Shown piece by piece: positions 36,537-45,203 of a DNA stretch of 64,000 nucleotides. Positions within the stretch are counted from its first letter, which is position 1; each line of letters starts with the position of its first letter. Made by a program: the position numbers and the translations under genes. The stretch is from DAOUJW01 sp965218945 (lineage in GTDB: Bacteria > Chloroflexota > Dehalococcoidia > Lucifugimonadales > UBA2985). Location: positions 1,860,001-1,924,000 of the forward strand of contig OZ244718.1 in NCBI GenBank assembly GCA_965218945.1. Reading direction: 5' to 3'. The notes beneath the pieces were generated by a model, which did no database searches, was not told the origin of the DNA, and worked only from the letters and a program-made list of their open reading frames with translations.

Positions 36537-36565
36537 TTGTTATCACTAATCGCACCTTTTGTCGT
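36537..36565 (-). promoter_or_regulatory. Degraded promoter of SBP-16
   Basis: At the array's standard spacing the -35 reads ACGACA (36565-36560) and the -10 reads TAACAA (36542-36537). Both depart from the TTGACA/TAGNNT pair kept by every other intact copy. Confidence 0.55.
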
Positions 36566-36615
36566 TGGCCTCCTTTAGTCAAGATGCTGCTGAGCAAATC
36601 ACAAGTGATACAAAA

Positions 36616-36654
36616 AGACGATGCCCCTCGCATTCAGTGCGAGGGGCATCGTCT
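36616..36654 (-). terminator. Terminator of SBP-17
   Basis: Stem AGACGATGCCCCTCGCA, followed by CTTTTTG on the minus strand. Confidence 0.88.
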
Positions 36655-36691
36655 CTGTAGCCTTTTGCGCGCTAAGGGATGGAGCTACCTG

Positions 36692-38650
36692 CTAATTGTC
36701 TGCAATCCACATCCTCTCGTTAGCGACAGACTTGGTGTAGGAGTAGAGGTCGTATCCCTTGAATCCCTTAAGCTCTCTCCTCCAGGACGGGAAGATGTTA
36801 GTCCAGCCCAAGGTTGTAATCTGCGTAAGCTCGTTGGCTGCTCTTCGTTGAATTTCCCAGACCACCTCCTGTCGCTTCACCGGATCAAGCTCCCGGCTCT
36901 GCTCGACCACGTTAGTCTCCATCCAGTCCATCACCTCCGGAAGCTCCGCCTTGAGGCCATTTATCTGGTTCTTAGTGGAGATGTAGCCCAAATCCTCAAC
37001 CAGGTTCCAGGGCAGGTAGTCGTCCGGGTCACCAATGGCCGTGCTCACCACGGAGCCGCAATAGATATCGAAGGTGCCGGCATTGCTTCTGTCCGTGACC
37101 ACCGCAGAGTCCACGAAGTCCGCCTTAACGGACCAGTTGAGGTTCTTTTTCAACTGGTCTATGACAAACAGGCATCCATCCGTGTCGCTGGGGTTGACAG
37201 CTCTGGCCATGCAGTTTATCTCGGGTCGCTCGCCCGGCCCAAAGACCTCGTCCAGAAGACGGTTGGCCTCGGCTATGTCCTCGTCCTTTGGCTGCCGGTA
37301 CCCGGGCCACGACATGAGCTCCTCATTTGGAATGGCCCACGGCGTACCAGGGGGCATCCAAAAAGCCGTACTGGTGCCTTCCAGGACCGTGTCTCCCACC
37401 CTTACTCGCCTGAAGTCCCCCCACGTCTCCCGATTGAGGGCCAGGTGAACCGCTCTCCTCACCTGCAAGTTGTCGAACGGGGGCTGGGTAGCGCTCATCC
37501 TGATTGCCCGAGCCCAGTGGTTCAGCTGGACGTTTACCTCCATTGTGTCATTGAAGTCCCGGAGGGCCTGCTCCGCCTGTCCGGAGGTAAACCCGTAGCT
37601 ACCCTCGCCGTAGAAGTGGATGTTACCCGTGGCGAGGGCCGTGAACCGGGTGCCGAGGTCCTTGATTATCACGTTCTTGTACCTGTCTATGAGTGGCAGC
37701 CCTTCCCGGAAGTAGTTGGGATTGGCATCGTATATGGCATGTACACTCAGGTTGATGTCCGAAGGCACAAAGGGGCCCGTGCCATGCATCGCATAGAAGT
37801 TGTCCGGGACCTCGTTGTCCCCGAAAGAGGAGTTATTCTCTTCGCCATAGGCGTGGGTCCAAGCGATGTAGTCCTTATCGAGGACCAGAGCGCCCCGGCC
37901 CGCAAGTATACCCATGGTCTTAGCAAGGGACTGATCGAAGTGCATCAAAAAGGTGTACCCGCGAGGCCCATCAGGACAGCTTGTACTCTCAAGGTGCCCA
38001 ATGTCCGTCTTGCCGGTGATGATTCTGGTCTCCCATTCCGGTGGATTTACATACCGATCGTAAGTGGCCACAGCGTCTTCGCAGACGAACTCGTCGCCCA
38101 GGATCTGCCCGCCGTTGTATTCCGCCGGCACCGTGGACTGCTCCGCCATTTGGTCGAAGAACATGATCCCCTGGCGAAGCTGCATGGTCAGAGTCAGGCC
38201 GTCGTCCGACATCTCCCAACTCTCCACCAAGTCCCCTTCCATGGAATCCAGCGTTCCTACCCACGGGTCGATGCGGAACAGGGCGTTCCACGGAAGTCCC
38301 GCGTAGCAGCCGTGGGTGTAACAGCAACTATGGCTGCGGGGATTGAATCGCGTGTCGTCTCGGTTGGCCCCGAATATGAATGTCCCGCCCCTAACCGGCT
38401 CTCCCCACTCAGGGTTGTAACCAGGGCTCTGCAAGTAACGCTCAATCCACGTGGGGTCCGTTTCTACCACATCCACTGGCGCTTCCGTGGGCTGTACACC
38501 GTCAGTCATTGACGGTGACGTGGCCGTGGGCGGAACCGCCGTGGGCGCGGCGGTGGGTTCCTCGCTCGCGCACGCCAAAGCCACCGCTAATATTGAGATT
38601 GCTAAACCCGCCATTATAAGCCTTGCGATAGACGTATTACGTAACTTCAT
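36692..38650 (-). CDS. SBP-17: family-5 solute-binding lipoprotein (clade B)
   Basis: 652 residues from the ATG at 38650 (39 nt from the -10; the ATG at 38698 is inside the promoter). Lipid Cys27. The N-lobe retains the full CCYTHGC of clade A, but the centre and C-lobe are clade B: GNIHFYGEG, GFTSGQAEQALRDF, RVRVGDTVLEGT, NPSDTDGC and CGSVVSTAIGDPDDYLPWN. Forms an adjacent pair with SBP-18, which shares these features. Confidence 0.9.
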   Translation of the reverse strand: MKLRNTSIARLIMAGLAISILAVALACASEEPTAAPTAVPPTATSPSMTDGVQPTEAPVDVVETDPTWIERYLQSPGYNPEWGEPVRGGTFIFGANRDDTRFNPRSHSCCYTHGCYAGLPWNALFRIDPWVGTLDSMEGDLVESWEMSDDGLTLTMQLRQGIMFFDQMAEQSTVPAEYNGGQILGDEFVCEDAVATYDRYVNPPEWETRIITGKTDIGHLESTSCPDGPRGYTFLMHFDQSLAKTMGILAGRGALVLDKDYIAWTHAYGEENNSSFGDNEVPDNFYAMHGTGPFVPSDINLSVHAIYDANPNYFREGLPLIDRYKNVIIKDLGTRFTALATGNIHFYGEGSYGFTSGQAEQALRDFNDTMEVNVQLNHWARAIRMSATQPPFDNLQVRRAVHLALNRETWGDFRRVRVGDTVLEGTSTAFWMPPGTPWAIPNEELMSWPGYRQPKDEDIAEANRLLDEVFGPGERPEINCMARAVNPSDTDGCLFVIDQLKKNLNWSVKADFVDSAVVTDRSNAGTFDIYCGSVVSTAIGDPDDYLPWNLVEDLGYISTKNQINGLKAELPEVMDWMETNVVEQSRELDPVKRQEVVWEIQRRAANELTQITTLGWTNIFPSWRRELKGFKGYDLYSYTKSVANERMWIADN

Positions 38651-38688
38651 ATCTCTTCCCCTCATTCTCGGAGTTGTAGATAGCCGGG

Positions 38689-38717
38689 ATGCTAACACTA
38701 CACGTAAGCTTTGTCAA
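38689..38717 (-). promoter_or_regulatory. Promoter of SBP-17
   Basis: TTGACA (38717-38712), 17-nt spacer, TAGCAT (38694-38689). Confidence 0.78.
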
Positions 38718-38740
38718 TGGAGCGGGTAGTTCAAAAAGAG

Positions 38741-38771
38741 GACGCCCCTCACGTCCAGAGTGAGGGGCGTC
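38741..38771 (-). terminator. Terminator of SBP-18
   Basis: Stem GACGCCCCTCAC, followed by CTCTTTTTGA on the minus strand. Confidence 0.88.
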
Positions 38772-38811
38772 ATTTTCAATCCTGTGGTTTGTAATCAGTC
38801 ATCCAGCTATG

Positions 38812-40773
38812 CTAACTGTCTGCAATCCATATCCTCTCGTTAGCGGCAGACTTGGTGTAGGAGTAGAGGTCGTAGCCCTTGAATCCCTTAAGCTCCTTCC
38901 TCCAGGACGGGAAGATGTTGGTCCAGCCCAGAGTTGTTATCGGCATGAGCTCGTTGATAGCTCTATCTTGAATTTCCCAGACCGACTGCTGGCGCTTCAC
39001 CGGATCAAGCTCCCGGCTCTGCTCAAGAGTAGCAGTCTCCATCCAATCCATCAACTCTGGATGCAAGCCCTTGAGCGCCTGGATCTGCAGCGTGGTGGAG
39101 ATGTAGCCCAAATCCTCAACCAGATTCCAAGGCAGATAGTCGTCCGGGTCTCCAATAGCAGTGCTCACCACCGAGCCGCAGTAGATGTCGAAGTTGCCGG
39201 CATTGCTCCGTTCCGTGGACACCGCGGGCTCTACGAAGGCCGCTGTGACCTCCCAGTTGAGGTGCTTCCCAAGCTGGTCCATGACGAACAGGCAGCCGTC
39301 CGTGTCACTGGGGTTGACCGACCGGGCCATGCAGGTGATCTCGGGCCGCTCGCCCGGCCCAAAGACCTCGTCCAGAAGACGGTTGGCCTCGGCTATGTCC
39401 TCATCCTTCGGCTGCCGATAGCCGGGCATCGTCAAGAGCTTCTCATCGGGAATGGCCCAAGGAGTGCCGGGGGGCACCCAGAAGGCCGGGCTGGTGCCTT
39501 CCAGTGTGGTGTCGCCCACCCTTACTCGCCTGAAGTCCTTCCACGCCTCCCTATCAAGGGCCATGTGGACCGCTTTCCTGACCATCAGGTTATCGAACGG
39601 CGGCTTGGTTGTGCTCATCCTGATTGCCCGAGCCCAGTGGTTCAGCTGGACGTTTACCTCCATTGTGTCATTGAAGTCACGGAGGGCCTGCTCCGCCTGT
39701 CCGGAGGTGAACCCGTAGCTCCCCTCGCCGTAGAAGTGGATGTTGCCGGTGGCCAGGGCCGTGAACCGTGTGCCCAAGTCCTTGATAACCACGTTCTTGT
39801 ATCTGTCTATGAGGGGCAGCCCCTCGCGGAAGTAGTTGGGGTTGGCGTCGTATATGGTGTGCACGCTCAGGTTAATGTCCACAGGCACAAAGGCCCCTGT
39901 GCCGTGCATAGCATAGAAGTTGTCCGGGACCTCGGTGTCCCCAAAGGAGCGGTCCTCTCTTTCTCCAAAATCATTGACCCAAGCGATGTACTCCTTGTCA
40001 AGCATTGTAGCAGCGCGTCCGGCTAATATGCCCATAGTCTTTGCCAGGGACTGCTCGAAATGCATCACAAGGGCGTACCCCCGGGGACCATCGGGACAGG
40101 AGAGACTCTCGAGATGCCCAACGTCCGATTTACCAAGGACAATCCTAGTCTCCCACTCCGGTGGCCGGACGTACCGCTCATAGGTGGCCACGGCGTCCTC
40201 GCAGACGAACTCGTCACCCAGGATTCGCCCGCCGTCGAACTCCGCCGGTACAATGCTCTCCTCCGGCATACTCGCCTCATCAAAGAACATGACCCCTTCC
40301 CGGAGCTGCATGGTGAGGCTCAGGCCGTCGTCCGACATCTCCCAACTCTCAACCAGGTCCCCCTCCGTGGTATCCAAGGTTCCCACCCACGGGTCGATGC
40401 GGAACAGGGAGTTCCACGGAAGCCCTCGGAAACAACCGTGCGTGTAGCAGCAACCTTGGCTGGAGGGATTGAAACGCGTGTCATCCCGGTTAGCCCCGAA
40501 TATGAATGTCCCACCTTTCACGGGCTGCCCCCACTCCGGGTTGTAGCCGGGGCTCTGCAAGTAGCGATCAATCCACGGCGTCGTGGAGTCAATCATCTCC
40601 ACCGGCGTTGCTGTAGCCTCTCCGTCCGGCATTGACGGTGAAGTGGCCGTGGGCGGAACCGCCGTAGGCGCGGCGGTAGGTTCCTCGCTCGCACACGCCA
40701 AGGCAACCACCAATATGGCGATTGCTAATCCCGCCATCATAAGCCTTAGTATCGACGCATTACGTACCTTCAT
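38812..40773 (-). CDS. SBP-18: family-5 solute-binding lipoprotein (clade B)
   Basis: 653 residues from the ATG at 40773. Lipid Cys27. Sister of SBP-17: both have LSVHxIYDANPNYFREGLPL, MEVNVQLNHWARAIRMS, FWxPPGTPWAIP and YLPWNLVEDLGYIST. The tether differs; SPSMPDGEATATPV is shared with SBP-16 instead. N-lobe GCCYTHGCFRGLPWNSLF. A tandem duplicate whose 5' end has been exchanged. Confidence 0.9.
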   Translation of the reverse strand: MKVRNASILRLMMAGLAIAILVVALACASEEPTAAPTAVPPTATSPSMPDGEATATPVEMIDSTTPWIDRYLQSPGYNPEWGQPVKGGTFIFGANRDDTRFNPSSQGCCYTHGCFRGLPWNSLFRIDPWVGTLDTTEGDLVESWEMSDDGLSLTMQLREGVMFFDEASMPEESIVPAEFDGGRILGDEFVCEDAVATYERYVRPPEWETRIVLGKSDVGHLESLSCPDGPRGYALVMHFEQSLAKTMGILAGRAATMLDKEYIAWVNDFGEREDRSFGDTEVPDNFYAMHGTGAFVPVDINLSVHTIYDANPNYFREGLPLIDRYKNVVIKDLGTRFTALATGNIHFYGEGSYGFTSGQAEQALRDFNDTMEVNVQLNHWARAIRMSTTKPPFDNLMVRKAVHMALDREAWKDFRRVRVGDTTLEGTSPAFWVPPGTPWAIPDEKLLTMPGYRQPKDEDIAEANRLLDEVFGPGERPEITCMARSVNPSDTDGCLFVMDQLGKHLNWEVTAAFVEPAVSTERSNAGNFDIYCGSVVSTAIGDPDDYLPWNLVEDLGYISTTLQIQALKGLHPELMDWMETATLEQSRELDPVKRQQSVWEIQDRAINELMPITTLGWTNIFPSWRKELKGFKGYDLYSYTKSAANERIWIADS

Positions 40774-40811
40774 ATCTCTTTCCCCCATTCTTGGAGTTGT
40801 AGATGGCGTGA

Positions 40812-40840
40812 ATGCTAGCACTACTCGTAAGCCTTGTCAA
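40812..40840 (-). promoter_or_regulatory. Promoter of SBP-18
   Basis: TTGACA (40840-40835), 17-nt spacer, TAGCAT (40817-40812). Confidence 0.78.
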
Positions 40841-40862
40841 TGGAGCGGGTAGTCAAAAAGAG

Positions 40863-40893
40863 GACGCCCCTCACTCTGAACGTGAGGGGCGCC
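40863..40893 (-). terminator. Terminator of SBP-19
   Basis: Stem GACGCCCCTCAC / GTGAGGGGCGCC with one bulge, followed by CCTCTTTTTG. Confidence 0.82.
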
Positions 40894-40933
40894 ATTTTCA
40901 ATCCTGTGGTTTGGAATCAGTCAGACCGGTATG

Positions 40934-42877
40934 CTAATTGTCGGCTAGCCACATCCTCTCGTGCATCACGTACTTGGTGTTGGAGTACAGGTCGTATCCC
41001 TTCCACCCCTTCAATTCCACCCTCCAGCCCGGGAATATAAGGCTCCAGCCCACAACCACGTATGATGAAACTTCATCCAGTATCTTCCTGTCTATCTCCC
41101 GCACAAGATCCTTCCTCTTCAGCAGGTCCAACTCCGCGGACTGAGCGCGAATCATACCGTCCACCTCTGCCATTACTTCGGGTATCTCAGCCCACCGCGC
41201 CTCCGACATTTCCCTGGTGGTTGCAGAGAAGTTCTCCGGTAGGTACTTCAGGAACCCGTCATCCGGGTCACCAATGATCGCGGACGTATATGAGCTGATG
41301 GTGAAGTCGAAGTTGCCGGTGGTCACAATGTCCGTTCTCGCAGCAGCCTCCATGAAGTCCGAGCCGACCTCCATACCCAGGCTCTTCTTAAGGCTGTCTA
41401 TCACAAACAGACAGGCATCGATGTCGGACTGGTCCGTGGTGACGGCCAAGCACTTAGCGGTGGGACGCTCACCCGCTCCAAACACCTCGTCCATCAACCG
41501 GTTCGCCTCGGCAATATCCTCATCCTTAGGCTGGCGATACCCGGGCCACGTCCTTATCTCCTCGTCCGTAGGAGCATAGTATGTCCCGGGAGCCATCGTG
41601 TGCGCCAGCTTCATACCCTCATACCCGGATATCCGGTAGAAAGCCAGCCATCCGTCGCGGTCTATGGACAGGTGAATGGCCTTCCTCACCCGCACGTCAT
41701 CCCAAGGCGCCTTGGCTCCGAAAACCATCGTCCTGGCCCAGTGGTTCAGCTGGTTGTTGATGACAATGCGGTCCGAGAAGTCCCGGATGGCCTGCTCCGC
41801 CTGTCCCGGCGTCATGCTCCAGCTCCCCTCTCCCATGTAGTGGATCTTCCCCGTAGCCAGCGCAGTGAACCTAGTCCCGATGTCCTTGATCACCACGTTG
41901 TGATATTTGTCCAGCAACGGCAACCCCTCCCGCCAGAAGTCGGGATTGGCATCATACGTGGTGCTGACGCTCAAATTGATGTTGGTGGGAATAAAGGGCC
42001 CCGTGCCGTGCATCGCATAGAAGTTGTCTGGGACCTCCGTCCGTCCAAAGAGGAGATCCTCCCTATCAGAGTACTCCTTGAGCCAGGCGATGTACTCCTT
42101 GTCAAGAATGTGCGCTGCGTCGCCGGCCATTATGCCAAGGGTCTTGGCCAGGGGCGTGGTAAAGTGCATCACGAAGGTGTGACCCCGCGGACCATCGGGG
42201 CAACTGGAACTCTCAAAGTGGTTGAGATTCCTCCTCCCGGAGACCAGGAATTGCTTAACGTTATCCGGAGGAAAGACATAACGGTCATAGCTGGCCACAG
42301 CGTCCTCGCAGACGAACTCATCCCCCAGGATCTGACCACCGTCGTACTCCGCCGGCACTATGGACTCCTCCGCCATCTCGTCGAAGAACATGACCCCTTG
42401 CTGAAGCTGCATGGTCAAGGTCAGGCCGTCGTCCGACATCTCCCAACTCTCCACCAAGTCGCCCTCTATGGCAGTGAGATCCCCCGTCCACGCATCGATT
42501 CGGAACAGGGAGCTCCAGGGAAGGCCGTAGTAACAGCCGTGATAGTAGCAGCAACCCTGATTATTGGCGTAGAACGTCGTGCCGTCCCGTTGCGCCCCGA
42601 AGATGAAGGTGCCGCCTTCGATGGGCTGGCCCCACTCCGGGTCGTAGCCGGGGCTCTGCAGATACCTGTCCATCCACGGTATGTCCGCGCCCATCTGCTC
42701 CACCGGCGTCGCCGTGGGCTGCACGCCGCCCGGCACTGGTGGGGAAGTGGCTGTGGGGGGGACCGCCGTAGGCGCGGCAGTAGGTTCCTCGCTCGCGCAC
42801 GCCAAGGCAACCATCAATACAGCGATTGCTAAACTCGTAATGATTAACCTCTGTGCCAACGTCTTACGTACTTTCAT
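40934..42877 (-). CDS. SBP-19: family-5 solute-binding lipoprotein (clade A)
   Basis: 647 residues from the ATG at 42877. Lipid Cys27, divergent signal sequence (MKVRKTLAQRLIITSLAIAV). First member, with SBP-21, 22 and 23, of a subgroup carrying YVFPPDNVxQFL, SGRRNLNH and EYSDREDxLFGRTEVP in the N-lobe. With SBP-21 and 22 it also shares a shortened C-lobe stretch GDPDDGxLKYL, where other copies have GDPDDDLYNNY. N-lobe GCCYYHGCYYGL. Confidence 0.9.
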   Translation of the reverse strand: MKVRKTLAQRLIITSLAIAVLMVALACASEEPTAAPTAVPPTATSPPVPGGVQPTATPVEQMGADIPWMDRYLQSPGYDPEWGQPIEGGTFIFGAQRDGTTFYANNQGCCYYHGCYYGLPWSSLFRIDAWTGDLTAIEGDLVESWEMSDDGLTLTMQLQQGVMFFDEMAEESIVPAEYDGGQILGDEFVCEDAVASYDRYVFPPDNVKQFLVSGRRNLNHFESSSCPDGPRGHTFVMHFTTPLAKTLGIMAGDAAHILDKEYIAWLKEYSDREDLLFGRTEVPDNFYAMHGTGPFIPTNINLSVSTTYDANPDFWREGLPLLDKYHNVVIKDIGTRFTALATGKIHYMGEGSWSMTPGQAEQAIRDFSDRIVINNQLNHWARTMVFGAKAPWDDVRVRKAIHLSIDRDGWLAFYRISGYEGMKLAHTMAPGTYYAPTDEEIRTWPGYRQPKDEDIAEANRLMDEVFGAGERPTAKCLAVTTDQSDIDACLFVIDSLKKSLGMEVGSDFMEAAARTDIVTTGNFDFTISSYTSAIIGDPDDGFLKYLPENFSATTREMSEARWAEIPEVMAEVDGMIRAQSAELDLLKRKDLVREIDRKILDEVSSYVVVGWSLIFPGWRVELKGWKGYDLYSNTKYVMHERMWLADN

Positions 42878-42915
42878 ATATCTTCCTCCTAGTCCCGGGA
42901 TCGTAGACTTTGTGA

Positions 42916-42944
42916 AGGCTATCACTAGCCGTAAGGTTTGTCAA
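42916..42944 (-). promoter_or_regulatory. Promoter of SBP-19
   Basis: TTGACA (42944-42939), 17-nt spacer, TAGCCT (42921-42916). Confidence 0.8.
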
Positions 42945-42960
42945 CAGCCGGTAGTCCAAA

Positions 42961-43003
42961 AAAGAGGGCGTCCCTCGCATTCGGAGCGAGGGACGCCCTC
43001 TTT
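42961..43003 (-). terminator. Terminator of SBP-20
   Basis: Stem AAAGAGGGCGTCCCTCGC, loop ATTCGGA. The same hairpin recurs almost unchanged at 49366 and 51678. Confidence 0.9.
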
Positions 43004-43036
43004 AGTCCTGTGGGTAGTTCCGGCCAGGCCGGGTAT

Positions 43037-45013
43037 CTAGTTATCGGCTAGCCACATCCTCTCGTGCATGATGTACTTGGTATTCGAGTACAGGTCATAC
43101 CCCTTCCACCCCTTCAATTCCACCCTCCAGCCGGGGAAGATAAGGCTCCAACCCACCACGACATACTGGGACACTTCGTTCAGGATCTTCAGGTCCATCT
43201 CCTCAACCAGGGCCTTCCTCTTCAAAGGATCCAACTCCGCCGACTGGCCGCGGATCATGTCCTCTACCTCTTGCATCACCACAGGCTGCTCAGCCCACCG
43301 CGCTTCCATGAATTTCTTGGCAGAGACGGAGACCAGATCCAAGATGTAGTTGTTATACACGTCGTCATCCGGGTCTCCAATGGTAGATGACACGAAGGAC
43401 GTGATGGTGAAGTCGAAGTTGCCGGTGGTCATTATGTCCGTCCTGGCTGCGCCTTCCATGAAGTCCGAGGAGACTTCCATCCCAAGGTTCTTCTTCAGGC
43501 TGTCTATAACGTACAGACAGGCGTCTATGTCGGACTGGTCCGTGGTCACAGCCATGCACTCCGCAGTCGGCCGCTCTCCCGCTCCAAACACCTCGTCCAT
43601 CAGCCGGTTCGCCTCCGCCACGTCCTCGTCCTTCGGCTGTCGATACCCAGGCCACGTCCGTATCTCCTCATCAGTCGGAGCATAGTAAGTCCCGGGCGCC
43701 ATCGTGTGCGCCAGCTTCATACCCTCAAACCCGGATATCCGGTAGAAGGCCAGCCATCCGTCACGGTCTATCGCCAGGTGAATGGCCTTCCTCACCCGCA
43801 CGTCGTCCCACGGCGCGTTTGCGCCGAAGGCCAGCGTCCTGGCCCAGTGGTTCAACTGGTTGTTGATGACGATCCGGTCCGGGAAGTCCCGTATGGCCTG
43901 CTCGGCCTGGCCCGGAGTCATGCTCCAGCTTCCCTCTCCCATGTAGTGAATCTTGCCTGTGGCCAGCGCCGTGAATCGGCTTCCTATGTCCTTGATGACC
44001 ACATTCTGGTATCTGTCCAGCAACGGCAGGCCCTCCCGCCAGTAGTTGGGGTTGGCATCATAGATTGCGTGGACGCTCTGGTTCAGGTCCGTAGGGATGA
44101 ACGGCCCCGTTCCTATCATGGCGTAGTAGTTCTCCGGGACCTCGTTGTCCATGTAGGACGTCCCTTCTCTCTGACCCCAGTCATTGTTCCAGGCGATGAA
44201 GTCTGCGTCGAATATAGTCGCCGCATCGCCGCCAAGGATGCCCAGGGTCTTGCCCCGAGGTTCCGTAAAGTGCATTGCAAAGGTGTATCCCCTGTCCCCG
44301 TCCGGACAACTGGTGCTCTCAAGATGCCCCAGATATGCCTTCCCATGCGTGTATCTGGTCTCCCACTCCGGGGGCCAGACGAATCTGTCTATGGAAGCCT
44401 TGGCGTCCTCGCAGACAAGCTCGTCCCCCAGGATCTGGCCTCCATTAAACTCGTCGGGCACCGTGGTCTCCGTTTTCTGCATTGACGACAGGCTCTCCCT
44501 GTCAAAGAACTTGACACCCTGGCGCAGCTGCATGGTCAGGGTCTCGCCGTCTTCTGAGAACTCCCAACTCTCCACCAGATCACCTTCAACGGTGGTCAGA
44601 TCACCTGTCCAGGCATCGATGCGGAACAGGGAGTTCATGGGCAGACCGGCGTAGCAACCGTGGGTGTAGCAGCAACTCTGCTCACGTGGATGGAAGGTCG
44701 TGCCGTCTCTCTGCGCTCCAAATACGAAGGTCCCTCCCTTGACGGGCTGACCCCAATCCGGATCGTAGCCGGGGCTTTGCAAGTACCGCTCCACCCATGT
44801 GAGATCGGCCATAGCTCCTGGCACGGACGTAGCTGTCGGCTGACCGTCTACAGTCAAAGGCGTAGCCGCGGCCGAGGTAGTAGGAGTAGGAGCAGTCGCA
44901 GGCGGACTGGTTGCTTCCGGTTCCTCGCTCGCACATGCCAAAGCAATCGCTAACATTGTGATTGCTAATACCGCTATTATTGGCCTCACTATCGACGTAG
45001 CAGGTAAACGCAT
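43037..45013 (-). CDS. SBP-20: family-5 solute-binding lipoprotein (clade A)
   Basis: 658 residues, the longest copy. Lipid Cys27. The extra length is a Ser/Met-rich insert (ESLSSMQKTETTVPDEF) before GGQILGDELVCEDA. N-lobe CCYTHGCYAGLPMNSLF; IGTGPFIP where others have HGTGPF. These traits make it the intact counterpart of pseudogene SBP-04. Its upstream DNA (GGCTTTCGGCTGGACAACG) is the uninterrupted version of the site hit by the ISAs1 element upstream of SBP-24. Confidence 0.9.
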   Translation of the reverse strand: MRLPATSIVRPIIAVLAITMLAIALACASEEPEATSPPATAPTPTTSAAATPLTVDGQPTATSVPGAMADLTWVERYLQSPGYDPDWGQPVKGGTFVFGAQRDGTTFHPREQSCCYTHGCYAGLPMNSLFRIDAWTGDLTTVEGDLVESWEFSEDGETLTMQLRQGVKFFDRESLSSMQKTETTVPDEFNGGQILGDELVCEDAKASIDRFVWPPEWETRYTHGKAYLGHLESTSCPDGDRGYTFAMHFTEPRGKTLGILGGDAATIFDADFIAWNNDWGQREGTSYMDNEVPENYYAMIGTGPFIPTDLNQSVHAIYDANPNYWREGLPLLDRYQNVVIKDIGSRFTALATGKIHYMGEGSWSMTPGQAEQAIRDFPDRIVINNQLNHWARTLAFGANAPWDDVRVRKAIHLAIDRDGWLAFYRISGFEGMKLAHTMAPGTYYAPTDEEIRTWPGYRQPKDEDVAEANRLMDEVFGAGERPTAECMAVTTDQSDIDACLYVIDSLKKNLGMEVSSDFMEGAARTDIMTTGNFDFTITSFVSSTIGDPDDDVYNNYILDLVSVSAKKFMEARWAEQPVVMQEVEDMIRGQSAELDPLKRKALVEEMDLKILNEVSQYVVVGWSLIFPGWRVELKGWKGYDLYSNTKYIMHERMWLADN

Positions 45014-45058
45014 ACCTTTCCCCTCCTTATTCTACTCTTGGAGTTGCAAATTGGCGGA

Positions 45059-45087
45059 AGGCTAACACCACTCGTAAGGATTGTCAA
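45059..45087 (-). promoter_or_regulatory. Promoter of SBP-20
   Basis: TTGACA (45087-45082), 17-nt spacer, TAGCCT (45064-45059). The leader is 7 nt longer than in the other copies (46 nt to the ATG). Confidence 0.78.
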
Positions 45088-45132
45088 TGGCTTTCGGCTG
45101 GACAACGACACAAATTTAGGCGGCCAACAAAT

Positions 45133-45166
45133 GAGGACGCCCCTCACTTGGGTGAGGGGCGTCCTC
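45133..45166 (-). terminator. Terminator of SBP-21
   Basis: Stem GAGGACGCCCCTCAC, common hairpin family. Confidence 0.85.
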
Positions 45167-45203
45167 TTAAGTCCTGTGGGAAGCTCCGGCCCGGCCGGGA
45201 ATG

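Noticed and set aside
36266..38512. Very long open frames on the plus strand opposite the SBP genes (up to about 748 codons; others near 702-2111, 18518-19954 and 23626-24759)
   Set aside because: They recur in the same antisense register at almost every copy, have Arg/Pro/His/Val-rich compositions typical of the complement of a coding strand, and lack promoters or RBS. They are shadows of the SBP genes.
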